A stretch of 7,304 nucleotides of DNA from Candidatus Krumholzibacteriota bacterium (GCA_030613345.1 JAUWMD010000130.1:1-7304); one strand, 5' to 3'. Shown: positions 1-6,094, numbered from the stretch's first letter. Program-made: numbers and translations. Notes: a model not told the origin generated them from the letters alone.

Positions 1-501
1 GTCTCCCCCTCCAGCGAGCGCACCGTCGTGGGATACGGTATCAATGCCTCTTGCCATACCGCTGACCACGAGTAATCCACGCCTGGAGAGTTCCCATGCC
101 AGCTCTCTCGCGACAACGAGTCCGCGCCTGCTGGAACGACGAGAGCCGACGATGCATATCGCCGGCCCGGAAGCAGCTTCGATATTGCCCCTGTAAAATA
201 GAACCGGCGGGGCTTCCGGCGTCTCGGCCAGCATATCGGGATAACCCGGATCGGAGACGCAGCGCACCCCGTGATCCGGATCCGACAGGAAGGTCTCGAT
301 CTGTCTCATCAGTACGCTGTCAGGTTCGCCGACGTCCTTGCGAATGAGGCGGGACAGTTCCCTGCGGCCCGACCTGCTCGAGATCATCGAGGCAACGCGG
401 ACGGTCTCCAGCCGTGCGCACAGCGACAGCCATGTCGTGATCCTTATTCCCCTGATAGAAAGGATTTCGAGCCAGTGGCGGGCTTCGTCAGAACACTTCA
501 T
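1..501 (-). CDS. dprA: DNA-processing protein DprA (Smf), N-terminal part, cut by the window edge
   Basis: DprA binds incoming single-stranded DNA in the cytoplasm and loads RecA during natural transformation; it is also widespread in bacteria not known to be competent. The frame is open from position 501 to the left edge, giving 167 residues. Residues 1-75 are a helical N-terminal region. The Rossmann-fold part follows with family signatures: GYPDML (86-91), APPVLFYRG (97-105), VGSRRSS (118-124) and SGMARGID (147-154), followed by H158 and GAL (160-162). The next expected motif, TIAVLG or similar, lies beyond the window. GGAGG at 508-512 sits 6 nt before the ATG at 501 but only 3 nt before an in-frame ATG at 504, so 501 is preferred; an ATG at 516 is less likely because it overlaps the Shine-Dalgarno. 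It is co-oriented with the BlaI/M56 operon upstream, but 228 nt and two hairpins separate them, so it probably has its own promoter. The identification is firm from the motifs. Confidence 0.95.
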   Translation of the reverse strand, partial: MKCSDEARHWLEILSIRGIRITTWLSLCARLETVRVASMISSRSGRRELSRLIRKDVGEPDSVLMRQIETFLSDPDHGVRCVSDPGYPDMLAETPEAPPVLFYRGNIEAASGPAICIVGSRRSSRRGLVVARELAWELSRRGLLVVSGMARGIDTVSHDGALAGGGD

Positions 502-542
502 CATCCACCTCCACATCAGACGCCTATGCCCTGATCGCGTCT

Positions 543-556
543 ATTATCCTGTTATA
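543..556 (-). promoter_or_regulatory. Possible -10 elements for dprA
   Basis: Reading the minus strand, TATAAC (556-551) and GATAAT (548-543) both resemble a sigma70 -10 element, and lie about 40-50 nt before the dprA start. Neither has a convincing -35 at 16-18 nt; the best upstream match to TATAAC is a weak GGCACA. The call rests on the AT-rich -10-like sequences and on dprA needing a promoter after the hairpins at 591-720. Confidence 0.25.
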
Positions 557-590
557 CGGATCCGCTCCTGAATTGTGCCGCGTTATTTTA

Positions 591-614
591 GCAGCGCGCC
601 CCGCGATCCGCTGC
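591..614 (-). repeat. GC-rich inverted repeat between the M56 gene and dprA
   Basis: GCAGCG (591-596) pairs with CGCTGC (609-614), and inside the loop CGC (597-599) can pair with GCG (603-605). On the minus strand the hairpin is followed by TAAAATAACG, which is AT-rich but not a U-tract. It may be an imperfect terminator or part of the dprA leader. This is sequence symmetry only. Confidence 0.35.
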
Positions 615-670
615 AGGGCCGGGAAAAGTACCAGTGGCAGGAACGGTCTGGCGGGTTTAATGAGCCTGAG

Positions 671-720
671 GATCGGGGACCGCTTCCTCATGACCCCACC
701 ATGAGGTTGCGGCCCCGGTC
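671..720 (-). terminator. Long stem-loop just after the BlaI/M56 operon, probable 3' end structure
   Basis: Arms 671-692 and 700-720 enclose the loop ACCCCAC (693-699). Pairing runs from the loop outward: 7 bp (CCTCATG with CATGAGG), a TT/TT mismatch, 4 bp (CCGC with GCGG), a one-base bulge, then CGGGG with CCCCG and a few further pairs. It begins 9 nt after the M56 stop codon, the usual place for a transcript-end structure. No U-tract follows on the minus strand, so it may be a Rho-dependent end or an mRNA 3'-stabilising hairpin rather than a canonical intrinsic terminator. Confidence 0.45.
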
Positions 721-729
721 CTGACTCTG

Positions 730-2397
730 TCAGATTCCCTTCTTTACGACGTCTTCCTTGCCCAGCTCATCCATCTTGGCGAGCATCTTCTTCCCGTTCT
801 CGTTCTCGGGATTCATGGCGATCGACTTCTCGTAATATTTCCGGGCCTTGTCATATTTCCCGGCCACGAGTAGTCCCTCGCCCATGCTGTCATAGACATT
901 CCATGCATCGGGATACATATTGACGTTGATCTTGAAGACGGTTATCGCCTCGTCGATCTTCTTGTTGTAGAGGAAAACGTAACCAAGCGTGTTGAATTCG
1001 CTTTCCTTGAAGTATATGTCGCTCTCGCTGCTCTCCTCGAGCTTCTTGAGCTTCTTCATCACTTCCATCGCGGAATCGGTGCCCTTGGTCTTTAGAGTCT
1101 TTCCGAAGTGAACGGCCGCCGAGTTTTCTCCGCCCTTCTCTACGATCTTTTTCCAGGACATCTCGACCTTTTCCTTCGGCGACATCGAAGAAAACTCGCT
1201 TTTCTCCTTCTTCATCTTCTGGAGTTCTTTTTCCTTCATCTTCTTCTCGTACTGTTGCTTCTCTTCCTGCTTCAGCTGTTCTTCGGCCTTCTTCTCCTGC
1301 TGCTTCTCCTGGGCCTGTGTCTGCCAGACCCCCGAGACGGAGAGGGGAAGGATCATTGTGAGTACGAGTATGCCGGCGATGATCGCCGACCTGCGGCTTC
1401 CGGTGCTGCGGTTGATCGAAGGATTAAGGATGCACAGAAGCCTGTCCTTGAGATTTGATCCCTGAGAAATCGTAACCACCTCCCATACCGGTCTCGCCGC
1501 ACTTCCTAGATCGGCGGCGATCTCCATCAGCAGCGACGCGTATTCCGAGGGCCGGGCACCGCTGTTGAGTACGGCATTGTCGCAGTCGCGCTCTCGCTCT
1601 ATCCGGAGCTGCCTTACGGCGATCCACACCAGAGGATTGAACCAGTGGATAGTCGTGGCGACATGCGTAAAAAGTTCGATCCAGCCGTCGCGCCTCATCA
1701 CGTGCGCGAGCTCGTGAGAGAGCACCAGCCGGACCCTGTCGCGGGACCATGCGGCCGCTGCGGAAGGAAGTATGACGTTCGGCTTTAGCACGCCGGTGGT
1801 GATCGCCACTTTAAGCCGGTCGGAAAGGAGGAACCGGACGTCGCGCCGCAGGCCCATGCGCGACGAGAGCCTTTCGGCCTCCTCGAGCAAGCGGCCTTCC
1901 GCGGGGACGGCGCTGCGTTCGACCCTCCTTATCACGATCTGCGTGAAGAGGAACCATATCGCCATCACTATGGCTCCGAGAGCCCACGCAAGCAGCAGGG
2001 CTTCGGACCAGTGGATGCTCCCCATGACGAACCCCGGCGCCGCGCCGGCAGCGGAAGAAAACCGACGGCCGGTCTGCACTGGACCGACCACTATCTCCTT
2101 GCCGGATTCAGCTCCGGGATTCTCGTATGAATAGACGCCCGAAGGCTCTCCTATCCCGGGGATTATCGAAAGGTTCCAGACCGGCGTGAACACCGCCATG
2201 ACGGGCATGAGTATCAGACCCGCCAGGGCCGCGACCCACATCATCTTCCTCGCATACGCCGAAAAACCACGCATGAGAAGGGTAGCCACTCCCGCGATTC
2301 CGCATACGAGTCCGACCTTGATGGATATCCCTGCGAAGACCTGGAGGATCCCGTACTTCGGAGTGCCGGTGATCAGATCCATGAACATGTCATACAT
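730..2397 (-). CDS. BlaR1/MecR1-like M56 membrane metalloprotease with C-terminal coiled coil and TPR repeats
   Basis: Family role: a membrane sensor that is activated by an external signal and whose cytoplasmic zinc protease inactivates a BlaI-type repressor. The 555-residue product has likely membrane segments near 17-42, 50-74, 131-157 and 337-357. The catalytic region between the third and fourth has HELAH (228-232), HWFNPLVW (251-258) and ERDCDNAVL (269-277), with H228, H232 and E269 the expected zinc ligands and E229 the catalytic acid. The charged NRSTGSRR before the last segment suggests the tail faces the periplasm. Instead of the penicillin-binding sensor of BlaR1, residues 361-400 are a Lys/Glu/Gln-rich helix and about 465-535 form two TPR-like repeats ending in SIAMNPEN; no KSG/KTG-type serine-enzyme motif is seen. 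The start lies 1 nt after the repressor stop, and AAGGAGGG (2413-2406) within that gene supports it, indicating coupled translation. The substrate is inferred to be the adjacent repressor; the signal is unknown. Confidence 0.93.
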   Translation of the reverse strand: MYDMFMDLITGTPKYGILQVFAGISIKVGLVCGIAGVATLLMRGFSAYARKMMWVAALAGLILMPVMAVFTPVWNLSIIPGIGEPSGVYSYENPGAESGKEIVVGPVQTGRRFSSAAGAAPGFVMGSIHWSEALLLAWALGAIVMAIWFLFTQIVIRRVERSAVPAEGRLLEEAERLSSRMGLRRDVRFLLSDRLKVAITTGVLKPNVILPSAAAAWSRDRVRLVLSHELAHVMRRDGWIELFTHVATTIHWFNPLVWIAVRQLRIERERDCDNAVLNSGARPSEYASLLMEIAADLGSAARPVWEVVTISQGSNLKDRLLCILNPSINRSTGSRRSAIIAGILVLTMILPLSVSGVWQTQAQEKQQEKKAEEQLKQEEKQQYEKKMKEKELQKMKKEKSEFSSMSPKEKVEMSWKKIVEKGGENSAAVHFGKTLKTKGTDSAMEVMKKLKKLEESSESDIYFKESEFNTLGYVFLYNKKIDEAITVFKINVNMYPDAWNVYDSMGEGLLVAGKYDKARKYYEKSIAMNPENENGKKMLAKMDELGKEDVVKKGI

Positions 2398-2398
2398 G

Positions 2399-2791
2399 TC
2401 ACCGTCCCTCCTTCCTCGACTTCTCGATCATCTCGATTATCGACGTGGCTTCCTCCTCGGAGAGCTTCCCCTCCGATTCCTTCAGGATCGACATGACAGC
2501 GCTCGCCTCGGCTCCCTTGTAGAAGGTGTCGAGCACGTTGTACAGCGCGGTCTTTCTCGCTTTTGTCAGCGGAATGGTCGGGTAGTAGATAAACCGTCCC
2601 TTTTCCCTCTCGTGACTGAGGAAACCCTTGTCTTCCAGGACGCCGAGCATAGTACGCACCGTGGCGTTGACTGGCTTGTCCGGAAGGGCCTCCATGACCT
2701 CCACCGCACTGACCTTCCCGAGACGATAGACGATCTGCATGATCTGCCTTTCCCGCCTCGTCAGATCTCCGAGTTGTGGTGTTTTTCCCAT
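2399..2791 (-). CDS. BlaI/MecI/CopY-family winged-helix repressor
   Basis: A 130-residue transcription repressor, close to the usual length of the BlaI/MecI family (about 120-130). Residues 8-72 form the winged helix: LTRRERQIMQIVYRLG as the first helix region, a recognition-helix region with NATVRTMLGVLEDKGFL (42-58), and a wing around EREKGRFIYYP (61-71). The C-terminal helices (75-128) form the dimerisation region. Known members bind dyads in their own promoters as dimers and are inactivated by proteolysis controlled by the BlaR1-type partner. Here the partner gene follows 1 nt later, and a strong dyad overlaps the promoter upstream, so autorepression of the two-gene operon is inferred. 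A purine-rich AAGGGAG precedes the ATG at a rather long spacing (about 11 nt), suggesting modest initiation. The ligand or stress cannot be told from sequence; no beta-lactamase gene is in the window. Confidence 0.95.
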   Translation of the reverse strand: MGKTPQLGDLTRRERQIMQIVYRLGKVSAVEVMEALPDKPVNATVRTMLGVLEDKGFLSHEREKGRFIYYPTIPLTKARKTALYNVLDTFYKGAEASAVMSILKESEGKLSEEEATSIIEMIEKSRKEGR

Positions 2792-2875
2792 GAGACAGTC
2801 CGCTCCCTTCGTTTCACGCGCGGTTCCGGTACAGACCGTTCCGGTCCCGCATGATTGAATTGCGACCGACTCAAC

Positions 2876-2909
2876 ATGTTAAATCTATCACATGTGTAAT
2901 ATTTAACAT
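2876..2909. promoter_or_regulatory. 34-bp dyad operator, probable binding site of the BlaI-type repressor
   Basis: The site reads ATGTTAAAT-N4-CACATGTG-N4-ATTTAACAT. The 9-bp outer arms and the 8-bp self-complementary core share one centre of symmetry, between 2892 and 2893. It covers the promoter spacer, the -10 and the expected start of the minus-strand operon transcript. BlaI/MecI/CopY sites are dyads, typically of the TACA/TGTA kind; this core differs from that pattern, so assignment to the adjacent repressor rests on position and symmetry. Confidence 0.65.
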
Positions 2910-2926
2910 TTACAGCACCATGTCAA
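2898..2926 (-). promoter_or_regulatory. sigma70-type promoter of the repressor/M56 operon
   Basis: On the minus strand a perfect -35 TTGACA (2926-2921) is followed after 17 nt by AATATT (2903-2898), a 4/6 match to TATAAT. Transcription would start near 2890, in the core of the dyad, leaving a leader of about 100 nt. A repressor bound to the dyad would block polymerase directly. Confidence 0.7.
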
Positions 2927-2941
2927 GGGAAATAATGATAA

Positions 2942-2950
2942 ATGTTAAAT
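2942..2950 (+). repeat. Third copy of the operator half-site ATGTTAAAT
   Basis: An exact copy of the 9-bp dyad arm lies upstream of the -35, in inverted orientation to the arm at 2901-2909. Three exact copies within 75 bp suggest an auxiliary operator half-site, although AT-rich sequence raises the chance of coincidence. Confidence 0.45.
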
Positions 2951-2988
2951 TTTTCTCATATTGAGAATACGGCCGGGTGGGCTCAAAG

Positions 2989-3004
2989 TTCCCGCTCACG
3001 GGAA
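2989..3004 (-). terminator. Stem-loop just after mnmA, weak terminator candidate
   Basis: TTCCCG (2989-2994) and CGGGAA (2999-3004) form a 6-bp stem with a 4-nt loop, starting 5 nt beyond the mnmA stop codon. On the minus strand it is followed by CTTTGAG, a very short T-tract, so efficient intrinsic termination is doubtful and some read-through into the repressor gene is possible. Confidence 0.4.
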
Positions 3005-3009
3005 AATAT

Positions 3010-4071
3010 TCAGTCGGCCCGGACGGCCCCCTCGATGATCCCTCCGCCGATGACCACATCACCGCGGTAGAGGACGACAGACTGGCCGGGGGTCACGGCC
3101 CTCTGGGGCTCATCGAAACGGATCTCGAGACTGTCGCCGGCGATACTGAATTCACAGGGCTCAGGTCCGTGCCCATAGCGTATCTTCCCCTCCACCCTTC
3201 CACCCTTCTCGCCGGGAAGGAGATTCACCGGTTTCGCGACAAGCCTGTCTGAAAAGAGATGCTTCTCTTCTCCGGCGACTATCGTATTCGTCCCGGGATC
3301 GATTGAGATCACGTAGAGGGGCTCCGGGGCGCTGATGCCGAGACCGCGCCGCTGACCCACGGTGAAGTTGAAGATGCCATCGTGACTTCCGAGGAGCTCG
3401 CCGCTTACTGAAACGATGTCGCCAGGCGCAGGCTCCAGCCCCCTGCTCTCGAAGAAAGCGGGCCCTCCGCCTTCGGGCCAGAAGCAGACATCCTGGCTCT
3501 CGGGCTTCTCCGATACCGGCAGGTCGGCTTCCGCCGCGATCTTCCTTACCTCTATCTTCGTCAGGTCCCCAAGCGGAAAGAGGACCTTCCCGAGCCTCAC
3601 GCGCTCGACCGAGTAGAGAAAATATGTCTGGTCCTTGGTGCGGTCCTTCGGCCTGGCAAGGGCAGGCAAGCCGCTCTCATCGGCGATCTTCGCGTAGTGG
3701 CCGGTGGCGAGAAAGTCCATCCCCGATGCGGCGAGGCTGTCGACGAGTACCCTGAACTTGATGTGCTCGTTGCAGAGAATGCACGGATTGGGGGTCCTTC
3801 CATTCCTGTACTCCTCCACAAAGGGCTCTATGACCCACTTCTCCATCTCGCCGCTCATCGAGAGGACGTGATGCTCGATCCCGAGCTTTCTGCAGATGCG
3901 CCGCGCGTCGGTGATATCCTCGGGGCTGCAGCACTTCCTTCCGCCGCCCGCCGATTCAAGAGCCATGCACATCGTGATGCCGGATACCTCGCAGCCGTTG
4001 CGCTGCAGCAGCATGGCGGCGACGGAGGAATCGACTCCCCCGCTCATCGCGACCATCACTTTCGCCGGCAT
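3010..4071 (-). CDS. mnmA: tRNA-specific 2-thiouridylase MnmA
   Basis: MnmA adenylates and then thiolates U34 in the anticodon of the Lys, Glu and Gln tRNAs, the s2U step of mnm5s2U synthesis, in the cytoplasm. At 353 residues it is of normal length and complete. It carries the PP-loop ATP-binding motif SGGVDSS (10-16), NPCILCN (95-101) with the first catalytic cysteine C97, ATGHYAKI (122-129), KDQTYFLY (146-153) and ESQDVCFW (191-198) with the second catalytic cysteine C196. The C-terminal beta domains have FTVGQRRGLG (236-245) and TPGQSVVLYRGD (327-338). C97, C100 and C196 match the three cysteines reported to hold a [4Fe-4S] cluster in some MnmA enzymes. GGAGGGAGG shortly before the ATG supports the start. 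It is the first gene of the minus-strand block, has its own promoter candidate, and is separated from the repressor gene by the AT-rich operator region, so the linkage is probably not functional. Confidence 0.98.
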   Translation of the reverse strand: MPAKVMVAMSGGVDSSVAAMLLQRNGCEVSGITMCMALESAGGGRKCCSPEDITDARRICRKLGIEHHVLSMSGEMEKWVIEPFVEEYRNGRTPNPCILCNEHIKFRVLVDSLAASGMDFLATGHYAKIADESGLPALARPKDRTKDQTYFLYSVERVRLGKVLFPLGDLTKIEVRKIAAEADLPVSEKPESQDVCFWPEGGGPAFFESRGLEPAPGDIVSVSGELLGSHDGIFNFTVGQRRGLGISAPEPLYVISIDPGTNTIVAGEEKHLFSDRLVAKPVNLLPGEKGGRVEGKIRYGHGPEPCEFSIAGDSLEIRFDEPQRAVTPGQSVVLYRGDVVIGGGIIEGAVRAD

Positions 4072-4192
4072 TCCATCCTCCCTCCGGCTGCTCGAGTGCG
4101 AGCTTCACCATGGATACCCTGTGACCTTACCCCCTTCTCGCAGGAATCTTACCCGATGCGGCACCGGGGCGGCAACAGTTCCTGTCCAGGAC

Positions 4193-4208
4193 TTCCCCCA
4201 AGGGGGAA
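4193..4208 (-). repeat. Strong G:C hairpin at the expected 5' end of the mnmA transcript
   Basis: TTCCCCC (4193-4199) and GGGGGAA (4202-4208) are exact inverted complements around AA, giving a stem of 6-7 bp. If the mnmA promoter is at 4220-4249, the hairpin lies a few nt inside the mRNA 5' end, about 120 nt before the start codon. It could stabilise the 5' end or bind a regulator; nothing in the sequence decides this. Confidence 0.45.
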
Positions 4209-4219
4209 CTCCACAAACC

Positions 4220-4249
4220 TTTATATCGTTGACAGAAGCGTATTTTCAG
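4220..4249 (-). promoter_or_regulatory. Candidate mnmA promoter
   Basis: On the minus strand, CTGAAA (4249-4244, 4/6 match to TTGACA) is followed after 18 nt by TATAAA (4225-4220, 5/6 match to TATAAT). This would give a leader of about 140 nt. The elements interleave with the plus-strand promoter at 4229-4258, so the two polymerase sites overlap. Confidence 0.45.
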
Positions 4250-4258
4250 GAGCATAAT
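4229..4258 (+). promoter_or_regulatory. sigma70-type promoter of the TPR-DUF2271 gene
   Basis: A perfect -35 TTGACA (4229-4234), an 18-nt spacer and CATAAT (4253-4258, 5/6 match to TATAAT). The start would fall near 4265, giving a leader of about 35 nt that includes the ribosome site AAAGGAG (4286-4292). Confidence 0.7.
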
Positions 4259-4298
4259 CTTTATCCGAATAGTCAATAATTCCCGAAAGGAGAATCGC

Positions 4299-5966
4299 GT
4301 GAGAAGCGCATCAATCTTTATTACGACCGGTATCCTCTTCCTCCTCGTCGCATTGACCACTGCGGCTGGCGAGATAGAGGGCAAAATCGAACAGGCGGAA
4401 AAACTCGCCGATAGCGGGGATCTTTCAGGAGCGGTCGCCCTGCTCGAGAAGGTTACAGCAGAGCACCCCGAGAACTCAGACGCCATGGCGTATCTCGGCC
4501 TGTATACCGGCATGGGCGCCGGTCAGGCCACTGACTACGAGGAAGCGGGAAGGTTGATGATGCTCTCCTTCGAGAGGCTGGACAAGGCCGTCAAACTCGA
4601 TGAGAATAACCCGGAGGCCTGGCTTTTCAGGGGGATCATGGGGATCAATGTGCCCGGCTTCTTCGGAAGGCTCGATGCCGGTATAAGCGACCTAGAGCAT
4701 GCCGCGAAGTTGTATTCCGAAGCTTCGGATAACGAAGCGGGCGAGGGACTCGTCACCTCCCTGACGATGCTCGCCGAGGGATACGGGAAGAACGAGGATC
4801 CCGCCAGCCAGAAGAAGGCCCTTGAGAAGATAATCGCGATCGCCCCGGGCACGGAGGCGGTCGAGGCGGCGAAAAAGCAGCTCGAAGGGCTCGGAGATGT
4901 CGAAAAGAAGCCCGAGATCGACACCGGCATCATCACCCCAAAGGAAGGCGACAGCGAGAAGGTTCTTGCCCTCAAGAAATCGCTCGAGAAAGATACAGTT
5001 GAACCTGCACTCCTCCTCCAGCTCGGAACGACCTACTACGAGGAAGGTTCGTTCGCGAATGCCAGGGAAGTATTGAAGGCGTTCACCGCTATCGACCGGA
5101 ACAACGGCCTGGCTTTCAAGATGCTTGCACTGTCCACTGCCAATATCGCCCAGCACGGGTACGACGAGAATATCCATGATGATACCGACTATTTGTCCAA
5201 CATCGCATTCGAGGTAATGGCCAGCCTGGACAGGGCTGTCGACCTTGCAGCTGACGATATGGAACTGAGGCTTACCAGGGGAATATTCGGCCTGCTTATG
5301 CCGTTTTTTCTCGGGAAGCACGACCAGTCGGTCGCCGACCTCGAGATGGTGACTGAGAGTGATGCATCTGATGAATTGAAATCAGAGGCGCTATATTATC
5401 TCGGTTATGCCCGCCAGCGCGAAGCGCTGAGGTACTGGATCAAGGTGGCGAAGAAATATCCCGGCTCCGACGGAGCGAAGCTCGCTTTCAGCGAGATGAG
5501 GCCGCAGGTAGTGAGACTCGATGAGTCTGAATTAGATATCCCATGCGTGAAGATCGATTTCGTACTCGGGTTCCAGGACGAACTCGCCCCCCAGACCGCC
5601 GTCTGGATCGAGGACGAGCACGAGAATTACATCGCCACGATCTACATCTCGGGTTTCGCGGGATTCGTGAAAGGAAAGCAGGTGACCCTTCCTATCTGGG
5701 CGGCCGTCTCGAAGTTCGAGGGAATCGACGGACTGACCAGCGCAAGCATCGATATCGGTCATCATATCTACGTCTGGAACCTCAAGGACCACAAGGGAAA
5801 CAAGGTCAAGAAGGGCACCTATAAGGTAAGGGTCGAGACTTCATACTGGCCTACGAACCTCTACCAGAACGTCGAGGGCCTGATCAAGGTCGGAAAGAAA
5901 ACAGACAGCTTCAAGATCGAGGAAGGTAACTTCATCCCGTTCTTTGAAGTGACTTACCTGAAATAA
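4299..5966 (+). CDS. Exported protein with duplicated TPR module and C-terminal DUF2271-like domain
   Basis: Function unknown; probably periplasmic. A signal peptide covers residues 1-23, with cleavage likely at TTA-A/GE. Two homologous helical TPR modules follow, about 28-198 and 222-400. Ungapped, residues 94-133 match 310-349 at 18 of 40 positions, including RGIMGI/RGIFGL and a shared DLE. A linker (200-220) rich in Lys, Glu and Pro separates them. The C-terminal 130 residues look like the beta-rich DUF2271 family: AVWIEDEHENYIATIYIS (433-450), LPIWAAV (464-470), a DGLTSAS segment (477-483), HHIYVWNLKDHKG (488-500) and GTYKVRVE (506-513). The GTG start is chosen because AAAGGAG lies 6 nt upstream and the next Met (residue 63) would remove the signal peptide. 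It is transcribed divergently from mnmA with its own promoter. The TPR and signal calls are firm; the DUF2271 assignment is from recalled family patterns. Confidence 0.9.
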   Translation: MRSASIFITTGILFLLVALTTAAGEIEGKIEQAEKLADSGDLSGAVALLEKVTAEHPENSDAMAYLGLYTGMGAGQATDYEEAGRLMMLSFERLDKAVKLDENNPEAWLFRGIMGINVPGFFGRLDAGISDLEHAAKLYSEASDNEAGEGLVTSLTMLAEGYGKNEDPASQKKALEKIIAIAPGTEAVEAAKKQLEGLGDVEKKPEIDTGIITPKEGDSEKVLALKKSLEKDTVEPALLLQLGTTYYEEGSFANAREVLKAFTAIDRNNGLAFKMLALSTANIAQHGYDENIHDDTDYLSNIAFEVMASLDRAVDLAADDMELRLTRGIFGLLMPFFLGKHDQSVADLEMVTESDASDELKSEALYYLGYARQREALRYWIKVAKKYPGSDGAKLAFSEMRPQVVRLDESELDIPCVKIDFVLGFQDELAPQTAVWIEDEHENYIATIYISGFAGFVKGKQVTLPIWAAVSKFEGIDGLTSASIDIGHHIYVWNLKDHKGNKVKKGTYKVRVETSYWPTNLYQNVEGLIKVGKKTDSFKIEEGNFIPFFEVTYLK

Positions 5967-6027
5967 TGGAAAGAATATGAAAAACGAGCAGCTTGCGAAG
6001 ATCCTCACCACCCGCATATATTTCCCC

Positions 6028-6043
6028 GGAATTCAAGAATTCC
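6028..6043 (+). repeat. Perfect inverted repeat downstream of the TPR-DUF2271 gene
   Basis: GGAATTC (6028-6034) and GAATTCC (6037-6043) are complementary around AA. It lies 62 nt past the stop codon, where a transcript end might be, but there is no following T-run, so a terminator is not established. Confidence 0.4.
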
Positions 6044-6094
6044 TGAACCGTTGAGGAACATCTGACGTATTACGGCTTATAAAGTTCATATTCA

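Noticed and set aside
96..571. Three plus-strand ORFs at the left end
   Set aside because: They lie antisense to dprA, which shows the family motifs in order in an open minus-strand frame.
1200..1310. Low-complexity CTT/CTC-rich tract considered as a simple repeat
   Set aside because: No fixed repeat unit; it encodes the charged helical linker and stays in frame.
1108..1458. Plus-strand ORF with a very Leu-rich product
   Set aside because: It is the reverse complement of the Lys/Glu-rich helix of the M56 protein; the Leu runs come from complemented AAG/GAG codons.
2186..2854. 222-codon plus-strand ORF
   Set aside because: It covers the start of the M56 gene, the whole repressor gene and its leader on the opposite strand; no recognisable domain, while both minus-strand genes have clear family motifs.
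2953..2967. TTCTCA-TAT-TGAGAA hairpin considered as the mnmA terminator
   Set aside because: On the minus strand it is followed by AAATTT rather than a T-run, and it lies beyond the nearer hairpin at 2989-3004.
3697..4279. Overlapping plus-strand ORFs across the mnmA 5' half
   Set aside because: They are antisense to the conserved PP-loop and catalytic regions of MnmA and run through the promoter region.
4692..5321. 209-codon minus-strand ORF
   Set aside because: Antisense to the TPR modules, without a family signature or ribosome site of its own.
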